From positions 1-64,000 of the forward strand of contig CAWIGC010000026.1 of NCBI GenBank assembly GCA_963835555.1: 64,000 nt of DNA, written 5' to 3'. Positions 44,390-52,809 of the stretch are shown piece by piece. The position numbers and the translations under genes were made by a program. Position 1 is the stretch's first letter. Each line of letters opens with the position of its first letter. Source of the stretch: Sulfopaludibacter sp963835555. Lineage in GTDB: Bacteria; Acidobacteriota; Terriglobia; Bryobacterales; Bryobacteraceae. Under the pieces are notes generated by a model, which was given only the letters and a program-made list of their open reading frames with translations, was not told where the DNA came from and did not search any database.

Positions 44390-44596
44390 ATGATGAGAAA
44401 GCCCCGGCGGCCCAGCCCTTCCAAACAGTCTGGCGACCTCGTCTTCGCTACCATCGACCGGCTGACTCGGGAGAAATCCGAATTACTGGAAGAAATTCGT
44501 CAATTGCGCGCGGCGGTCGCGATCTATCGCCGCGTCGTCGAACAGGTAACGGAGCGCGCCGCCGTCGAATTGCCGCCCACCGGTACATCTTTGTAG
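44390..44596 (+). CDS. Short helical protein of unknown function
   Basis: 68 residues from ATG 44390 or 44393. A basic N-terminus (MMRKPRRPSPSKQSG) is followed by a coiled-coil-like helix IDRLTREKSELLEEIRQLRA. It resembles a small DNA- or RNA-associated helical protein, but no family can be named. It follows copy B after 15 bases on the same strand. Confidence 0.5.
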   Translation: MMRKPRRPSPSKQSGDLVFATIDRLTREKSELLEEIRQLRAAVAIYRRVVEQVTERAAVELPPTGTSL

Positions 44597-44644
44597 GACA
44601 GACCTCCCGGTCTGTCCAGAGCGCGAAATGCTGTGTGACCGGCC

Positions 44645-47116
44645 TTAACCAATCGCCGCGTGCAAGGCTTCGGCCAGCACCGTTTGTTGCGTAGGTTCCA
44701 GTTTCCGGCCTTCGGCTGTGACGTAGAACACGTCGATAGCCTTGTGCGCCTCCGTATCGATCAGGACCACTTCGATATTGGCCCCGTTGCGGGAGATGGC
44801 CGATGCCAGGTCGTAGAGCAGCCCGGGACGATCTTCGGCCACGATCTCGATCAAGGTTGCGCTGTGGCTGGCATCGGGATCGATATTGACGCGCGCCGGA
44901 ATACGCGCCCTGCGGCTCGGCAGGGATGGTTTCGGACGGTTGCGCAACAACTCGCGCACATCGGTCTTTCCCGTCACGGCCTTCTCGGTCACGCTGCGCA
45001 GACGGTCGATCTCGGTGGGGTTCAGGTCCAGCGTGCGGATCGGGTCGGCGAATGTAAACGTGTCCAGCACCAGCCCGCGCCGGTTGGCAAACGCCTCCGC
45101 CTTCAGAATGTTCATGCCGAAGCTGGAAAGCGCCCCCGCGGCTGCGGCAAAAAGGCCGGCCCGGTCCGCCGCGACCAGCGTCAATTGCCACGCGGAGTCC
45201 AGCCGGCGGACCTCCACCGCTACGCCTCGCTTACGGCTCTTCTCCTCCAGCACCATGTGCTCGCCAATCTCGGTTTCGCTGTGCGTGCGCAAATAGCGCG
45301 TGGGAAAGCCTTCCAGAAACGCCACCCGCTCCGGCGTGCCTGATGGGATGGCTTCGATGCGCTCCGCTTCGAGTTCGCGCGTGAGTTCGTTGTACACCAT
45401 CAGATAGAGCTGCCAGAGTTGCTCGGCGCGCCACGCGGTCATGGCGTTGGGGTTGACCGCGCTGATATCGGCATAGGTGATCAGGGTCAGCGCCTTCAGC
45501 CGCTCCACCGTCCCAACCCGGTGGGCCACTTCGCGAATGGTTTGCGGATCGAAGAGATCGCGCGATTGCAGCGCGCTGGAAAGTTCCAGGTGCCGCCCCA
45601 CCAGAAAGAGCACCGTTTCCTGATCGGCCGCCGGCAGGTGAATGCGGCTCAGCGCGTTCCGGGCCATCTGCACGGAAGCTTGCGCGTGACCCTTCGCGGG
45701 AATCGCATCCACACCCTTGCCGACGTCGTGGAAGAGCAGGGCCAGAATCAACAGCGCGGGTTCTTTCACTTCGCCTGTCAGGTCGCCATAAAACTTCTGC
45801 GGAGTCTCTTCGGCGTCGCGCAGGCTCCACAAGTTCTGTATGGTGACCAGCGTGTGTTCATCTACCGTGTAGCGGTGATAGAAATCGCGGATCACCAGGC
45901 ATTCGATTTGGTTGATCTCCGGAAAAATGGCGGACAGCACGCCGGTTTCATACATGCATCGCGCGGCCAGGGGCGCATAGGGTAGGGAGAAAGTCTCCAC
46001 CAGGCGAGCCGCCACAAAGGCTCCCTCGGCGAATTGCGCGCGCAATCGCGGCAGCCGCGATTCAATCCGCTGCTCGGCCTCCGGCGATGGCCGGATGCCA
46101 TGCCGAGCCACGAATTCGAAAAGCCGCAACACCAGCTCCGGCTCCACGTCGATCCGCTGCGGGGAGCGGAAATGGGCGCGCTCGCGGTGGACGCTGAAAT
46201 CGGCATTGGAAACCCGCGATCGCCAGTCCCGAAACTGTGAGAAGAGCGAACTGGACTGCGCTTCGTTGTTTTCCAGTTCTCGCGTTGCCGCCCGGAAAAC
46301 CGTGCGCGCATGGCGATAATAGTCGCGCATCCAGCGGGCCGGGTCGGGCTGCTGCCACTGTTCGCAAATCGCATCCTGGGCATCGAACGTCAGCACATTG
46401 GCGTCGCGCGAAGACAGGCAATGCAGATAACACCGCAGCCGCGCCAGGAAGCGGAAGGACTGCTGCAATTCAGGCGCAGGCGCGGCCGTGCCTTCGTGCA
46501 GTTGCTGCAGCCAGCAGATCAGTTGGTAATCGCGCAACCCGCCGGGCGTCTCCTTGACGTTTGGCTCCAGGTGATAAAACGTGTTGCCCGATTTGGAGTG
46601 GCGTTCGCGGGTCAGCCGGGCCAGGTTGCGGATCAGCGGCTCGCGGCTGGCGTGCAGAAAGCGCGGCAGTTTTTCCGCCAGCACGGCATAAAGCGTGCGG
46701 TCGCCGCCCAGGTATCGCTGGTCCAGCAGGCTGATATTCAATTCGATGTTCTGGTCGTGAACCTCGGTGCATTCGGCCGGCGTACGCACGGAGTGGCTGA
46801 CCCGCAAGCCGGAATCCCACAATCGCTGTAGGAACGACGCAATGGCTTCCTTGTGCTCCTGGGCCTGTCTCTCGGAATCGAACAGCAGCAGCAGGTCCAC
46901 GTCGGAATACGGAAATAACTGGCGCCGGCCATACCCGCCCACTGCCATCAGGGCCAACCCTGCCGGTGCTGCCGGAAACAGCAGGTCATCAGCCGCGCGC
47001 AACACGCACTGGTCCACCTCCGCAGTCCGCTCGGCAAGCGCAGTAGTGGCATCCCCGGAGGCCAGGAAGCTGAGTTCGACGGCAGATGGATTAGAGAGCC
47101 GATTCCCCGCGGTCAT
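44645..47116 (-). CDS. glnD: GlnD, bifunctional uridylyltransferase/uridylyl-removing enzyme
   Basis: 823 residues from ATG 47116. GlnD modifies PII in response to glutamine. The nucleotidyltransferase site is GGYGRRQLFPYSDVDLLLLF. The PII-uridylyl-removal HD domain has ALLFHDVGKG and the VDEHTL region, and two ACT domains follow: LTLVAADRAGLFAAAAGAL and IEIVAEDRPGLLYDLASAIS. Upstream ORF extension to 47170 is not supported, since ATG 47116 lies in the end of glnB, giving a 26-base overlap. It is the last gene of the amtB-glnB-glnD unit. Confidence 0.96.
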   Translation of the reverse strand: MTAGNRLSNPSAVELSFLASGDATTALAERTAEVDQCVLRAADDLLFPAAPAGLALMAVGGYGRRQLFPYSDVDLLLLFDSERQAQEHKEAIASFLQRLWDSGLRVSHSVRTPAECTEVHDQNIELNISLLDQRYLGGDRTLYAVLAEKLPRFLHASREPLIRNLARLTRERHSKSGNTFYHLEPNVKETPGGLRDYQLICWLQQLHEGTAAPAPELQQSFRFLARLRCYLHCLSSRDANVLTFDAQDAICEQWQQPDPARWMRDYYRHARTVFRAATRELENNEAQSSSLFSQFRDWRSRVSNADFSVHRERAHFRSPQRIDVEPELVLRLFEFVARHGIRPSPEAEQRIESRLPRLRAQFAEGAFVAARLVETFSLPYAPLAARCMYETGVLSAIFPEINQIECLVIRDFYHRYTVDEHTLVTIQNLWSLRDAEETPQKFYGDLTGEVKEPALLILALLFHDVGKGVDAIPAKGHAQASVQMARNALSRIHLPAADQETVLFLVGRHLELSSALQSRDLFDPQTIREVAHRVGTVERLKALTLITYADISAVNPNAMTAWRAEQLWQLYLMVYNELTRELEAERIEAIPSGTPERVAFLEGFPTRYLRTHSETEIGEHMVLEEKSRKRGVAVEVRRLDSAWQLTLVAADRAGLFAAAAGALSSFGMNILKAEAFANRRGLVLDTFTFADPIRTLDLNPTEIDRLRSVTEKAVTGKTDVRELLRNRPKPSLPSRRARIPARVNIDPDASHSATLIEIVAEDRPGLLYDLASAISRNGANIEVVLIDTEAHKAIDVFYVTAEGRKLEPTQQTVLAEALHAAIG

Positions 47117-47430
47117 CGTTCCGGATCCGGATCGCTTCGGCAACGTCGTATACAAAAATTTTGCCGTCACCGATTTTTCCGGTTCGGGCAGCCGCGGTCA
47201 GCGCCTTGATCACTTCGTCGAAGCGGCCGCTCGGGAATCACCATTTCCACCTTCACCTTGGGCAGCAGATCGACATTGTATTCCTGGCCGCGGTACACCT
47301 CCTTGTGTCCCTTCTGACGCCCGTGGCCCCGGACTTCGGTGATGGTCATGCCATCGATGCCAATGGCTTTGAGCGCTTCCTTCACTTCGTCGAGTTTGAA
47401 CGGCTGAATGATGGCTTCGATTTTCTTCAT
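47091..47430 (-). pseudogene. glnB: Nitrogen regulatory protein PII, single +1 frameshift
   Basis: Reading from ATG 47430, the start KKIEAIIQPFKLDEVKEALK and the T-loop GRQKGHKEVYRGQEYNVDLL (with Tyr 51, the uridylylation site) are typical PII. After VEMVIPE the frame changes; removing one base near 47230 continues as GRFDEVIKALTAAARTGKIG and DGKIFVYDVAEAIRIRNDDR with a stop at 47091. The repaired protein is exactly 112 residues, the canonical length. It reports nitrogen and energy state to AmtB, glutamine synthetase and others. Since its partners are intact on both sides, a sequencing error is more likely than real loss. Confidence 0.92.
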
Positions 47431-47454
47431 GGCTCCATCCTAACGGCGCGGACG

Positions 47455-48846
47455 CTACGATTCAAAAATATATCCTTCTTCGCCATGCATGCTGACATCC
47501 AGCCCTGCCATTTCGTCTTCCCTCGAAACCCGCAGTCCGACGGTCGCATCGCAGATCTTGAGAATGATCAGGCTGCCCACAATCGCCAGACCCCAGGCGA
47601 TGGCGCAACCGATCACCTGGTTCATTACCTGCCCCCCGTTGCCGTCCACCATGCCGAGAGGCATCAGCCGCCCTGCCGAGTCCTTCAACCCCTCGTTGAC
47701 CGCGCTGGTCGCGAACACGCCGGTGAGAATGGCGCCCAGGGTTCCGCCCGAGCCGTGTACGCCGAAAGCGTCCAGCGAATCGTCATATCCGAATTTGGCT
47801 TTTACCGAAACCACCATGAAGTAGCAGAAAACGCCCGCGCACAAACCGATCAGCAGCGCGGGAAACGGCTTGACGAATCCCGACGCCGGAGTGATGGCCA
47901 CCAGTCCGGCCACGCATCCCGAGATTCCGCCCAGCACGCTGGGCTTACCGTTATGCATCCACTCCGCGCCCAGCCAGCCCAGTGCGGCCGCGGCGGCGCC
48001 GAAATGGGTCGCTACGAAAGCGCTGGTCGCCAGCCCGGAGGCCGCCAGCGCGCTGCCCGCATTGAAGCCGAACCAGCCCACCCACAGCAGGCAGGCGCCC
48101 ACGAAACTCAGCACCAGGTTGTGGGGCTTCATGGTGTTGCTGGGATATCCGTGCCGTTTCCCCAGATATAGGGCACAAACCAGGGCGGATACCCCTGAGG
48201 TGATGTGCACCACCGTCCCGCCTGCGAAATCGAAGCAGGGAACCTTACCGCCCGCAAACGCATTCAGCAGCCCGCCTTTGCCCCATACCATGTGAGCCAT
48301 GGGGAAATAGACGAACAGGCTCCACAGCACCGTGAACAGCAGCATGGCGCTGAACTTCATCCGCTCGGCAAACGCGCCGGATATCAGTGCCGGCGTGATG
48401 ATGGCGAACATCAACTGGTAGATCATGAACGTCTGCTGCGGAATGGTGGCGGCATAATCCGGGTTGGGCGCGCTGCCGACGTTGTTCAGAAAGGCGAAGT
48501 GCAGATCCCCGAAGAAGGGCGAAGATCCTCCGAAAGCCAGGCTGTAGCCCACCACCGCCCAGAGCACCGTAACTACCGCCATCAGGACGAAGCTCTGCAT
48601 CATCGTGCCCAGCACGTTCTTGCGGCGGACCAGTCCGCCGTAAAACAGCGCCAGTCCGGGTCCGGTCATCATCAGGACCAGGGCGGAACTGACCAGCATC
48701 CAGGCATTGTCGCCCGCGCTTTGGGCGCTCTTTGTGGCAGCTTCTACCGCCGCCAGCCTGCCGGAAATGTCTGTAACCCCTTGCGCCAGCAAGGCAACCG
48801 GGTACCAGCAGACTATGAGTACGAAGATCTTGGCAATCTGTTTCAT
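47455..48846 (-). CDS. amtB: Ammonium transporter AmtB
   Basis: 463 residues with an N-terminal signal-like helix (MKQIAKIFVLIVCWYPVALL) and eleven transmembrane helices. The Amt signatures are seen: ALFYGGLVRRKNVLGTMMQS, and the twin histidines in FPMAHMVWGKGG and FGVHGSGGTLGAI. It moves NH3/NH4+ across the inner membrane, and its C-terminal tail is bound by PII (glnB, next downstream). No sigma-54 -24/-12 site could be confirmed upstream. Confidence 0.96.
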   Translation of the reverse strand: MKQIAKIFVLIVCWYPVALLAQGVTDISGRLAAVEAATKSAQSAGDNAWMLVSSALVLMMTGPGLALFYGGLVRRKNVLGTMMQSFVLMAVVTVLWAVVGYSLAFGGSSPFFGDLHFAFLNNVGSAPNPDYAATIPQQTFMIYQLMFAIITPALISGAFAERMKFSAMLLFTVLWSLFVYFPMAHMVWGKGGLLNAFAGGKVPCFDFAGGTVVHITSGVSALVCALYLGKRHGYPSNTMKPHNLVLSFVGACLLWVGWFGFNAGSALAASGLATSAFVATHFGAAAAALGWLGAEWMHNGKPSVLGGISGCVAGLVAITPASGFVKPFPALLIGLCAGVFCYFMVVSVKAKFGYDDSLDAFGVHGSGGTLGAILTGVFATSAVNEGLKDSAGRLMPLGMVDGNGGQVMNQVIGCAIAWGLAIVGSLIILKICDATVGLRVSREDEMAGLDVSMHGEEGYIFES

Positions 48847-48984
48847 CGTGGAGCCATTGGTGAATGGACGGTTAAACCATTCTGTACCAAGGGCTTTCCA
48901 GGCTCCAAGACGGAACTTTCTATGGCCGGGATTGGAATTTTTTATCGAGCGTGTCTCCGCATACGGGAAAGTGCATAATTCGGA
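48847..48984. other. Intergenic region upstream of amtB
   Basis: No gene is seen between the amtB start and the promoter at 48985. The stretch should hold the amtB promoter. No convincing sigma-70 or sigma-54 pattern was found at normal distance on the minus strand. Confidence 0.4.
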
Positions 48985-49012
48985 TAGACAAATCTGTAAT
49001 CGGGAGTATAAT
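48985..49012 (+). promoter_or_regulatory. Strong promoter ahead of a small transcript
   Basis: TAGACA (48985-48990) and a perfect TATAAT (49007-49012) are separated by 16 bases. Transcription would begin near 49019 and run into the small open frame at 49027 and the large hairpin at 49118. Confidence 0.6.
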
Positions 49013-49026
49013 CAGGGCGTCGTTAG

Positions 49027-49104
49027 ATGAAAGCACGCAAGACCGGCAGCGAACTGTGGAAACTCGCCGTCTTCTTCAGTGTGCCAGAGGGCACGGACGG
49101 TTGA
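49027..49104 (+). CDS. Possible 25-residue small open reading frame
   Basis: ATG 49027 opens a frame of 25 codons and a TGA, with a basic N-terminus (MKARKTGSELWK) and a hydrophobic centre (LAVFFSV). Its start is about 8 bases from the predicted transcription start, matching the near-leaderless pattern seen elsewhere in the window. A 13-base-pair hairpin follows at 49118. It could be a small peptide gene, or the transcript may work as a small RNA; coding is not proven. Confidence 0.35.
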   Translation: MKARKTGSELWKLAVFFSVPEGTDG

Positions 49105-49117
49105 GACCGCTGCTGAG

Positions 49118-49153
49118 GGCCGGCCGGATCCCCCGACTACGATCCGGCCGGCC
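49118..49153. terminator. Strong GC-rich hairpin
   Basis: GGCCGGCCGGATC (49118-49130) pairs perfectly with GATCCGGCCGGCC (49141-49153) around a ten-base loop. It has only a weak pyrimidine run on the plus side and none on the minus, so it may be a terminator or an RNA-stabilising stem for the convergent VOC gene and the small transcript. Confidence 0.55.
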
Positions 49154-49160
49154 GTACTTC

Positions 49161-49532
49161 CTACTTTCCCTTTCCTTTAGTCTGCCAGAGCCCCAGAGCC
49201 GCGCCGGTGGGGTCCATAATGATGGAGAACCATCCCATATCCGGCACCTCCGTCACATCTTTGATGAGTGTTGCCCCCAGCGAACCGGCCTTTTTCGTAG
49301 CTGCGTGGATGTCCGCGACTTCCACGTAAGCGAGCCAGGTCGACGGCGCGCCTGGCATCGGGTGCTTCATCATTCCTCCACCGGTTCCGCTACCCACACC
49401 GATTGTGGTGTAGATGAAATCACCCCCCATCGGGATGTCTTGCAGCGACCAATCGAAAAGGCTTCCGTAAAAAGCCTTCGCTTTATCCGGGTCCGTCGTA
49501 TTCAGTTCCACGTGTACGAATGGGTTTGGCAC
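49161..49532 (-). CDS. VOC-family (glyoxalase-like) protein
   Basis: 123 residues from GTG 49532, chosen because AGGAGGT precedes it by six bases, whereas the upstream ATG 49574 in the same frame has no ribosome site. The protein reads PFVHVELNTTDPDKAKAFYG, then WLAYVEVADIHAATKKAGSL and WFSIIMDPTGAALGLWQ, the repeated beta-alpha-beta of vicinal-oxygen-chelate proteins. The metal ligands of true glyoxalases are only partly recognisable. Function unknown; some relatives bind drugs or act as dioxygenases. Confidence 0.85.
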   Translation of the reverse strand: MPNPFVHVELNTTDPDKAKAFYGSLFDWSLQDIPMGGDFIYTTIGVGSGTGGGMMKHPMPGAPSTWLAYVEVADIHAATKKAGSLGATLIKDVTEVPDMGWFSIIMDPTGAALGLWQTKGKGK

Positions 49533-49655
49533 GTTATTACCTCCTGGAGTAAGACGTTCGGCAGTCTCTTCCATAGACAGGCTGCCGAAAAAAATGGTGT
49601 GAAAAACTTTCGCCACGACCTGCAGGCATTCGTTACAATTCCTAACAACAGCGAC

Positions 49656-50105
49656 ATGGCAACCGCTCTGGTAAAATCACCCGCAATCGACCCGCGCTTC
49701 GCCTGCTTCCGGCTGGCAATCCGCCAATCCAGGATTCATCGCCGCGGTGTTTACGCGCTCGAACCCATTCCGCCCCGGAGGAAGGTCATCGAATACACCG
49801 GCGAGCGAATCAGCCGCCGCGAGACCAAGCGCCGCGGCGCCGGTCCCCTCACCTATCTGTTCACACTGGACGATTACTGGACGCTGGACGGAGCCTTCGG
49901 CGGCAGCGGCGCCGAGATCATCAATCACAGTTGCGAGCCGAATCTCTATAGCTGCATCCTCAAGGGCCACATTCTGTACATCAGCAAACGCGCCATCCGG
50001 CGAGGTGAGGAACTCACTGTCGATTACCGCTTCGATAATAAGATCGAAGATGTGCCCTGCCGGTGCGGCGCCCTCAACTGCCGTGGGGTGATCAACCTAA
50101 AATAG
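49656..50105 (+). CDS. SET-domain protein (predicted lysine methyltransferase)
   Basis: 149 residues from ATG 49656. The SET domain is visible in order: SRIHRRGVYALEPIPPRRK (pre-SET/N box), VIEYTGERISRRET, INHSCEPNLYSC with the NHSCEPN catalytic motif, and ISKRAIRRGEELTVDYRFD with the Tyr. The post-SET CRCGALNCRG contains the three cysteines for zinc. SET proteins transfer methyl groups from SAM to lysines. A TACAAT -10 is at 49634-49639. The M28 peptidase starts directly at the stop, so they may be one unit. Confidence 0.9.
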   Translation: MATALVKSPAIDPRFACFRLAIRQSRIHRRGVYALEPIPPRRKVIEYTGERISRRETKRRGAGPLTYLFTLDDYWTLDGAFGGSGAEIINHSCEPNLYSCILKGHILYISKRAIRRGEELTVDYRFDNKIEDVPCRCGALNCRGVINLK

Positions 50106-51618
50106 ATGCCGGTGATGAAACGTACCTTCGCAGCCGCTTGCGCGGCACTGGCGGCCGCTGCCGTCGCCCAAACCCCCACCGTCCTCCAGCAGATCGCTTC
50201 CCGCCTGACGCCCGCCGCGCTCCAGGCCGATGTCTCGTTCCTGGCATCGGACGCCTTGCAGGGCCGCGGCACTCCGTCGCCGGGGCTGGATATCGCCGCC
50301 GAATATATCGCCGCGGAATTCCGGCGCGGCGGGCTAGAACCGGCCGGAGATGACGGCTACTTCCAGACCGCGCTCTTTTCCCAGGTGACGCCGAACCTGG
50401 AGGGTCTCGAACTCACGGTGACCGCCGGCGGCCAGACCGTCAAGGCCGATAAAGCTTCTCTCGCGGTGCAGGAGGCCGCCGCGCTGGATCTGACCGACGC
50501 CGCGGCATTCAAGGTCTCCCTGAGCGACCCCGGCGGCAGTGGACACGCTCACATCCGAGCAGGTCCGCGGTAAAGTGCTGATTGTCGATATCCCGGACGG
50601 CGGCGGCCGTGGAGCGGCGATGGCGATGCGGCGCGTTCCGGCGGCGGCGGCCAAACTCCAGGCGTCCCTTGTGGTCATCCTCCGTTCGGCGTCCGGACCC
50701 GCCGGCGGCCGTGCGTCGCGTTTGCGCGAAGCGGACGCCGCCGGTTCCGCGCCCCTGCCGGTGCTCGTGGTGTCCGACCCCGCCGTCCGCAGCGCCCTCT
50801 CCGCCGCCAAACCCGGTCCCATCGAGGCGACTATCTCGGCGCACATTGCCGCGCCCGTGGTGCAACAGGTGAAACTCCGCAACGTGGTAGCGATTCTGCG
50901 CGGCTCCGATGCCGCCATGAACGATACCTACGTGATGCTCACCGGGCATTACGATCATCTGGGCGTGCGCGGATCCGGCCCTGGCGATCGCATCTTCAAC
51001 GGCGCTAACGACGATGCCAGCGGCACCTCCTCGGTGATCGAAATCGCCGGCGCCCTGGCCGCGCTGCCCACCCGTCCCAAACGCAGCCTCGTATTCATTG
51101 CCTTGTTCGGCGAGGAGTTGGGAGATCTCGGTTCGGCCTACTATGCGCGCCACCCTATCTTCCCGCTGGCCCGTACCGTGGCCGATGTGAACCTGGAGCA
51201 ACTCGGACGCACCGACGAGAGTGATGTAGGCACACACCTGGCGCAGTTCAACCTGACCGGGTTCGATTTCACCAACATCGCCGGTGTGTTTCGCAGGGCC
51301 GGCGAACAGACCGGCGTGAAAGTCCTGAAAGACGAAAAGAACAGCGACCCGTTTTTCACCCGAAGCGACAATGCCGCGTTCGCCAACGCCGGAGTGCCTT
51401 CCACCACGCTATCGGTAGCCTACGTCTACAGCGACTATCACGCCGTGGGCGACGAATGGCCCAAGCTCGACTACGACAACATGGCGAAGGTTGACCGCAC
51501 CATCGCCCTCGCCGCGCTCGACATTGCCAACAGCTCCGAGACACCGAAATGGGACGCCGCCAATCCCAAAACGGCCTCCTTCATTAAAGCTCGCGAAGCC
51601 TCACTGTCCAAGCCGTAG
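50106..51618 (+). pseudogene. M28-family aminopeptidase, single +1 frameshift
   Basis: A signal peptide (MKRTFAAACAALAAAAVAQT) is followed by a PA-like insert and the M28 zinc core: VMLTGHYDHLGVRG (His-Asp), NGANDDASGTSSVIEIAGAL, FGEELGDLGSAYYARHP (Glu pair) and a C-terminal His in YSDYHAVGDEW. The first frame reads to 50537; removing A 50538 continues as VDTLTSEQVRGKVLIVD. The repaired protein is about 503 residues and would be an exported metallopeptidase. The start ATG 50106 directly follows the SET stop. Confidence 0.85.
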
Positions 51619-51619
51619 T

Positions 51620-52672
51620 TCAGCGGTAGGCTTGCATGCCGAGCGCCCGGTGATGCAACTCTTCGGCATCGCTCAGGCGATGTTCCTTGCGGCGCACCTC
51701 AGCCAGCCGGTCCAGCGTCGCGGCCATATCGCGGCCTGGTTCCGTAGTGTACGATTCCTGCAGCGCCAGCGATTGGGATAGCAGCGAGTCCGCCTCTCCG
51801 TATTTGCCTTCTTTCAAACGCACCAGTCCCAGATTGCTTTGTGCGATGGACGTCAGATACCGGCATCCGGAGCAATGCGAGAGCATCTTCAGTGCGCGGG
51901 CGATACTACGGTCCGCCAGCGCTATTTTGCCATCCTGCAGCAGCGCCAACCCCTCCTGGCTGAGCACCGAAGCATAGCGCGGGCTGTCCGCCATGCCCAG
52001 CGCCCCGCAAATGGCTTCGGCCTTGTGAAATAGCGGTATGGCACGCGCCGCATTGCCGGAGAACAGGTGGATCTGGCCCACGTTCGCGTAAGCCATGGCG
52101 GTATCGGGATTGTTTTCTCCCGCCTGCGCAAGTAGGATCTTCAGTCCCTCTTCTGCCGGCGGCAGGGCTTCGGTCATCCGGTTGATGCGCACGTTATAGC
52201 TGGAGATTCCCAGAAGGGTATGAGCTAACTGCGTGCTGCCCGGATACCGCTCCCGTTCGATGGCCAGCGCCTCGCGCAAGAGCGCGATCGCGGGGTCCAG
52301 CTCTCCCAATACCATCTCCGCGCCGGCCAGCAGGCTCATGTTGGCAACCGTGTTCAGGTGTTGGGCGCCCAGTGCACGGCGGCTTATTTCCAGGGACGTG
52401 CGCAGCATCCGGGCGCCCTCATTCCACTTGCCTTCGCCGCAAAGCGCTTCCGCCAGATTCGCCGTCACAATGGCGGTGTGCCCCTCGAACTGCGGACCCA
52501 TCTCCCGCCACAACTGCAGCGATTCTTCGAGCAGGCGCTCTGCCTCGCCGTAATCCCCGCGCGCCGATGCAGCCAGCCCCTGGTCGTTCAACGCATCCGC
52601 TGGTTGCCTGGATTGCGCCGGCGCTGCCAGACCTCCGATCACCATGAGCAATCCGGCTCGCCAACATCTCAT
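51620..52672 (-). CDS. Exported TPR-repeat protein
   Basis: 350 residues from ATG 52672. A signal segment (RAGLLMVIGGLAAPAQSRQP) is followed by a series of tetratricopeptide units: LAASARGDYGEAERLLEESL, VTANLAEALCGEGKWNEGAR, IGQIHLFSGNAARAIPLF-type and LGLVRLKEGKYGEADSLLSQ. It belongs to the large family of exported TPR proteins in acidobacteria and probably mediates protein contacts. No effector domain is attached. Convergent with the M28 gene, the stops almost touch. Confidence 0.85.
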   Translation of the reverse strand: MRCWRAGLLMVIGGLAAPAQSRQPADALNDQGLAASARGDYGEAERLLEESLQLWREMGPQFEGHTAIVTANLAEALCGEGKWNEGARMLRTSLEISRRALGAQHLNTVANMSLLAGAEMVLGELDPAIALLREALAIERERYPGSTQLAHTLLGISSYNVRINRMTEALPPAEEGLKILLAQAGENNPDTAMAYANVGQIHLFSGNAARAIPLFHKAEAICGALGMADSPRYASVLSQEGLALLQDGKIALADRSIARALKMLSHCSGCRYLTSIAQSNLGLVRLKEGKYGEADSLLSQSLALQESYTTEPGRDMAATLDRLAEVRRKEHRLSDAEELHHRALGMQAYR

Positions 52673-52809
52673 GCTGCTAGTGACGGTGAGTGTCGCGGTT
52701 GGTTTTGGCGGCAAACTGTAAACATTCTGCGTGCGTTGTTCGCCGGTTCGGCGGGCTTAAAGAGCGCGCAACCGGAGCGGCCACTCCGTTATAGCTGTAA
52801 GCTGTAGAC

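Noticed and set aside
48847..48960. A sigma-54 (-24/-12) promoter for amtB
   Set aside because: The best candidate, TGGAAAGCCCTTGG, has GG and GG with wrong spacing and no GC at -12, so it does not fit.
49158..49616. Upstream ATG 49574 or 49616 as the start of the VOC gene
   Set aside because: No ribosome site precedes these, while AGGAGGT lies six bases before GTG 49532 and the family starts there.
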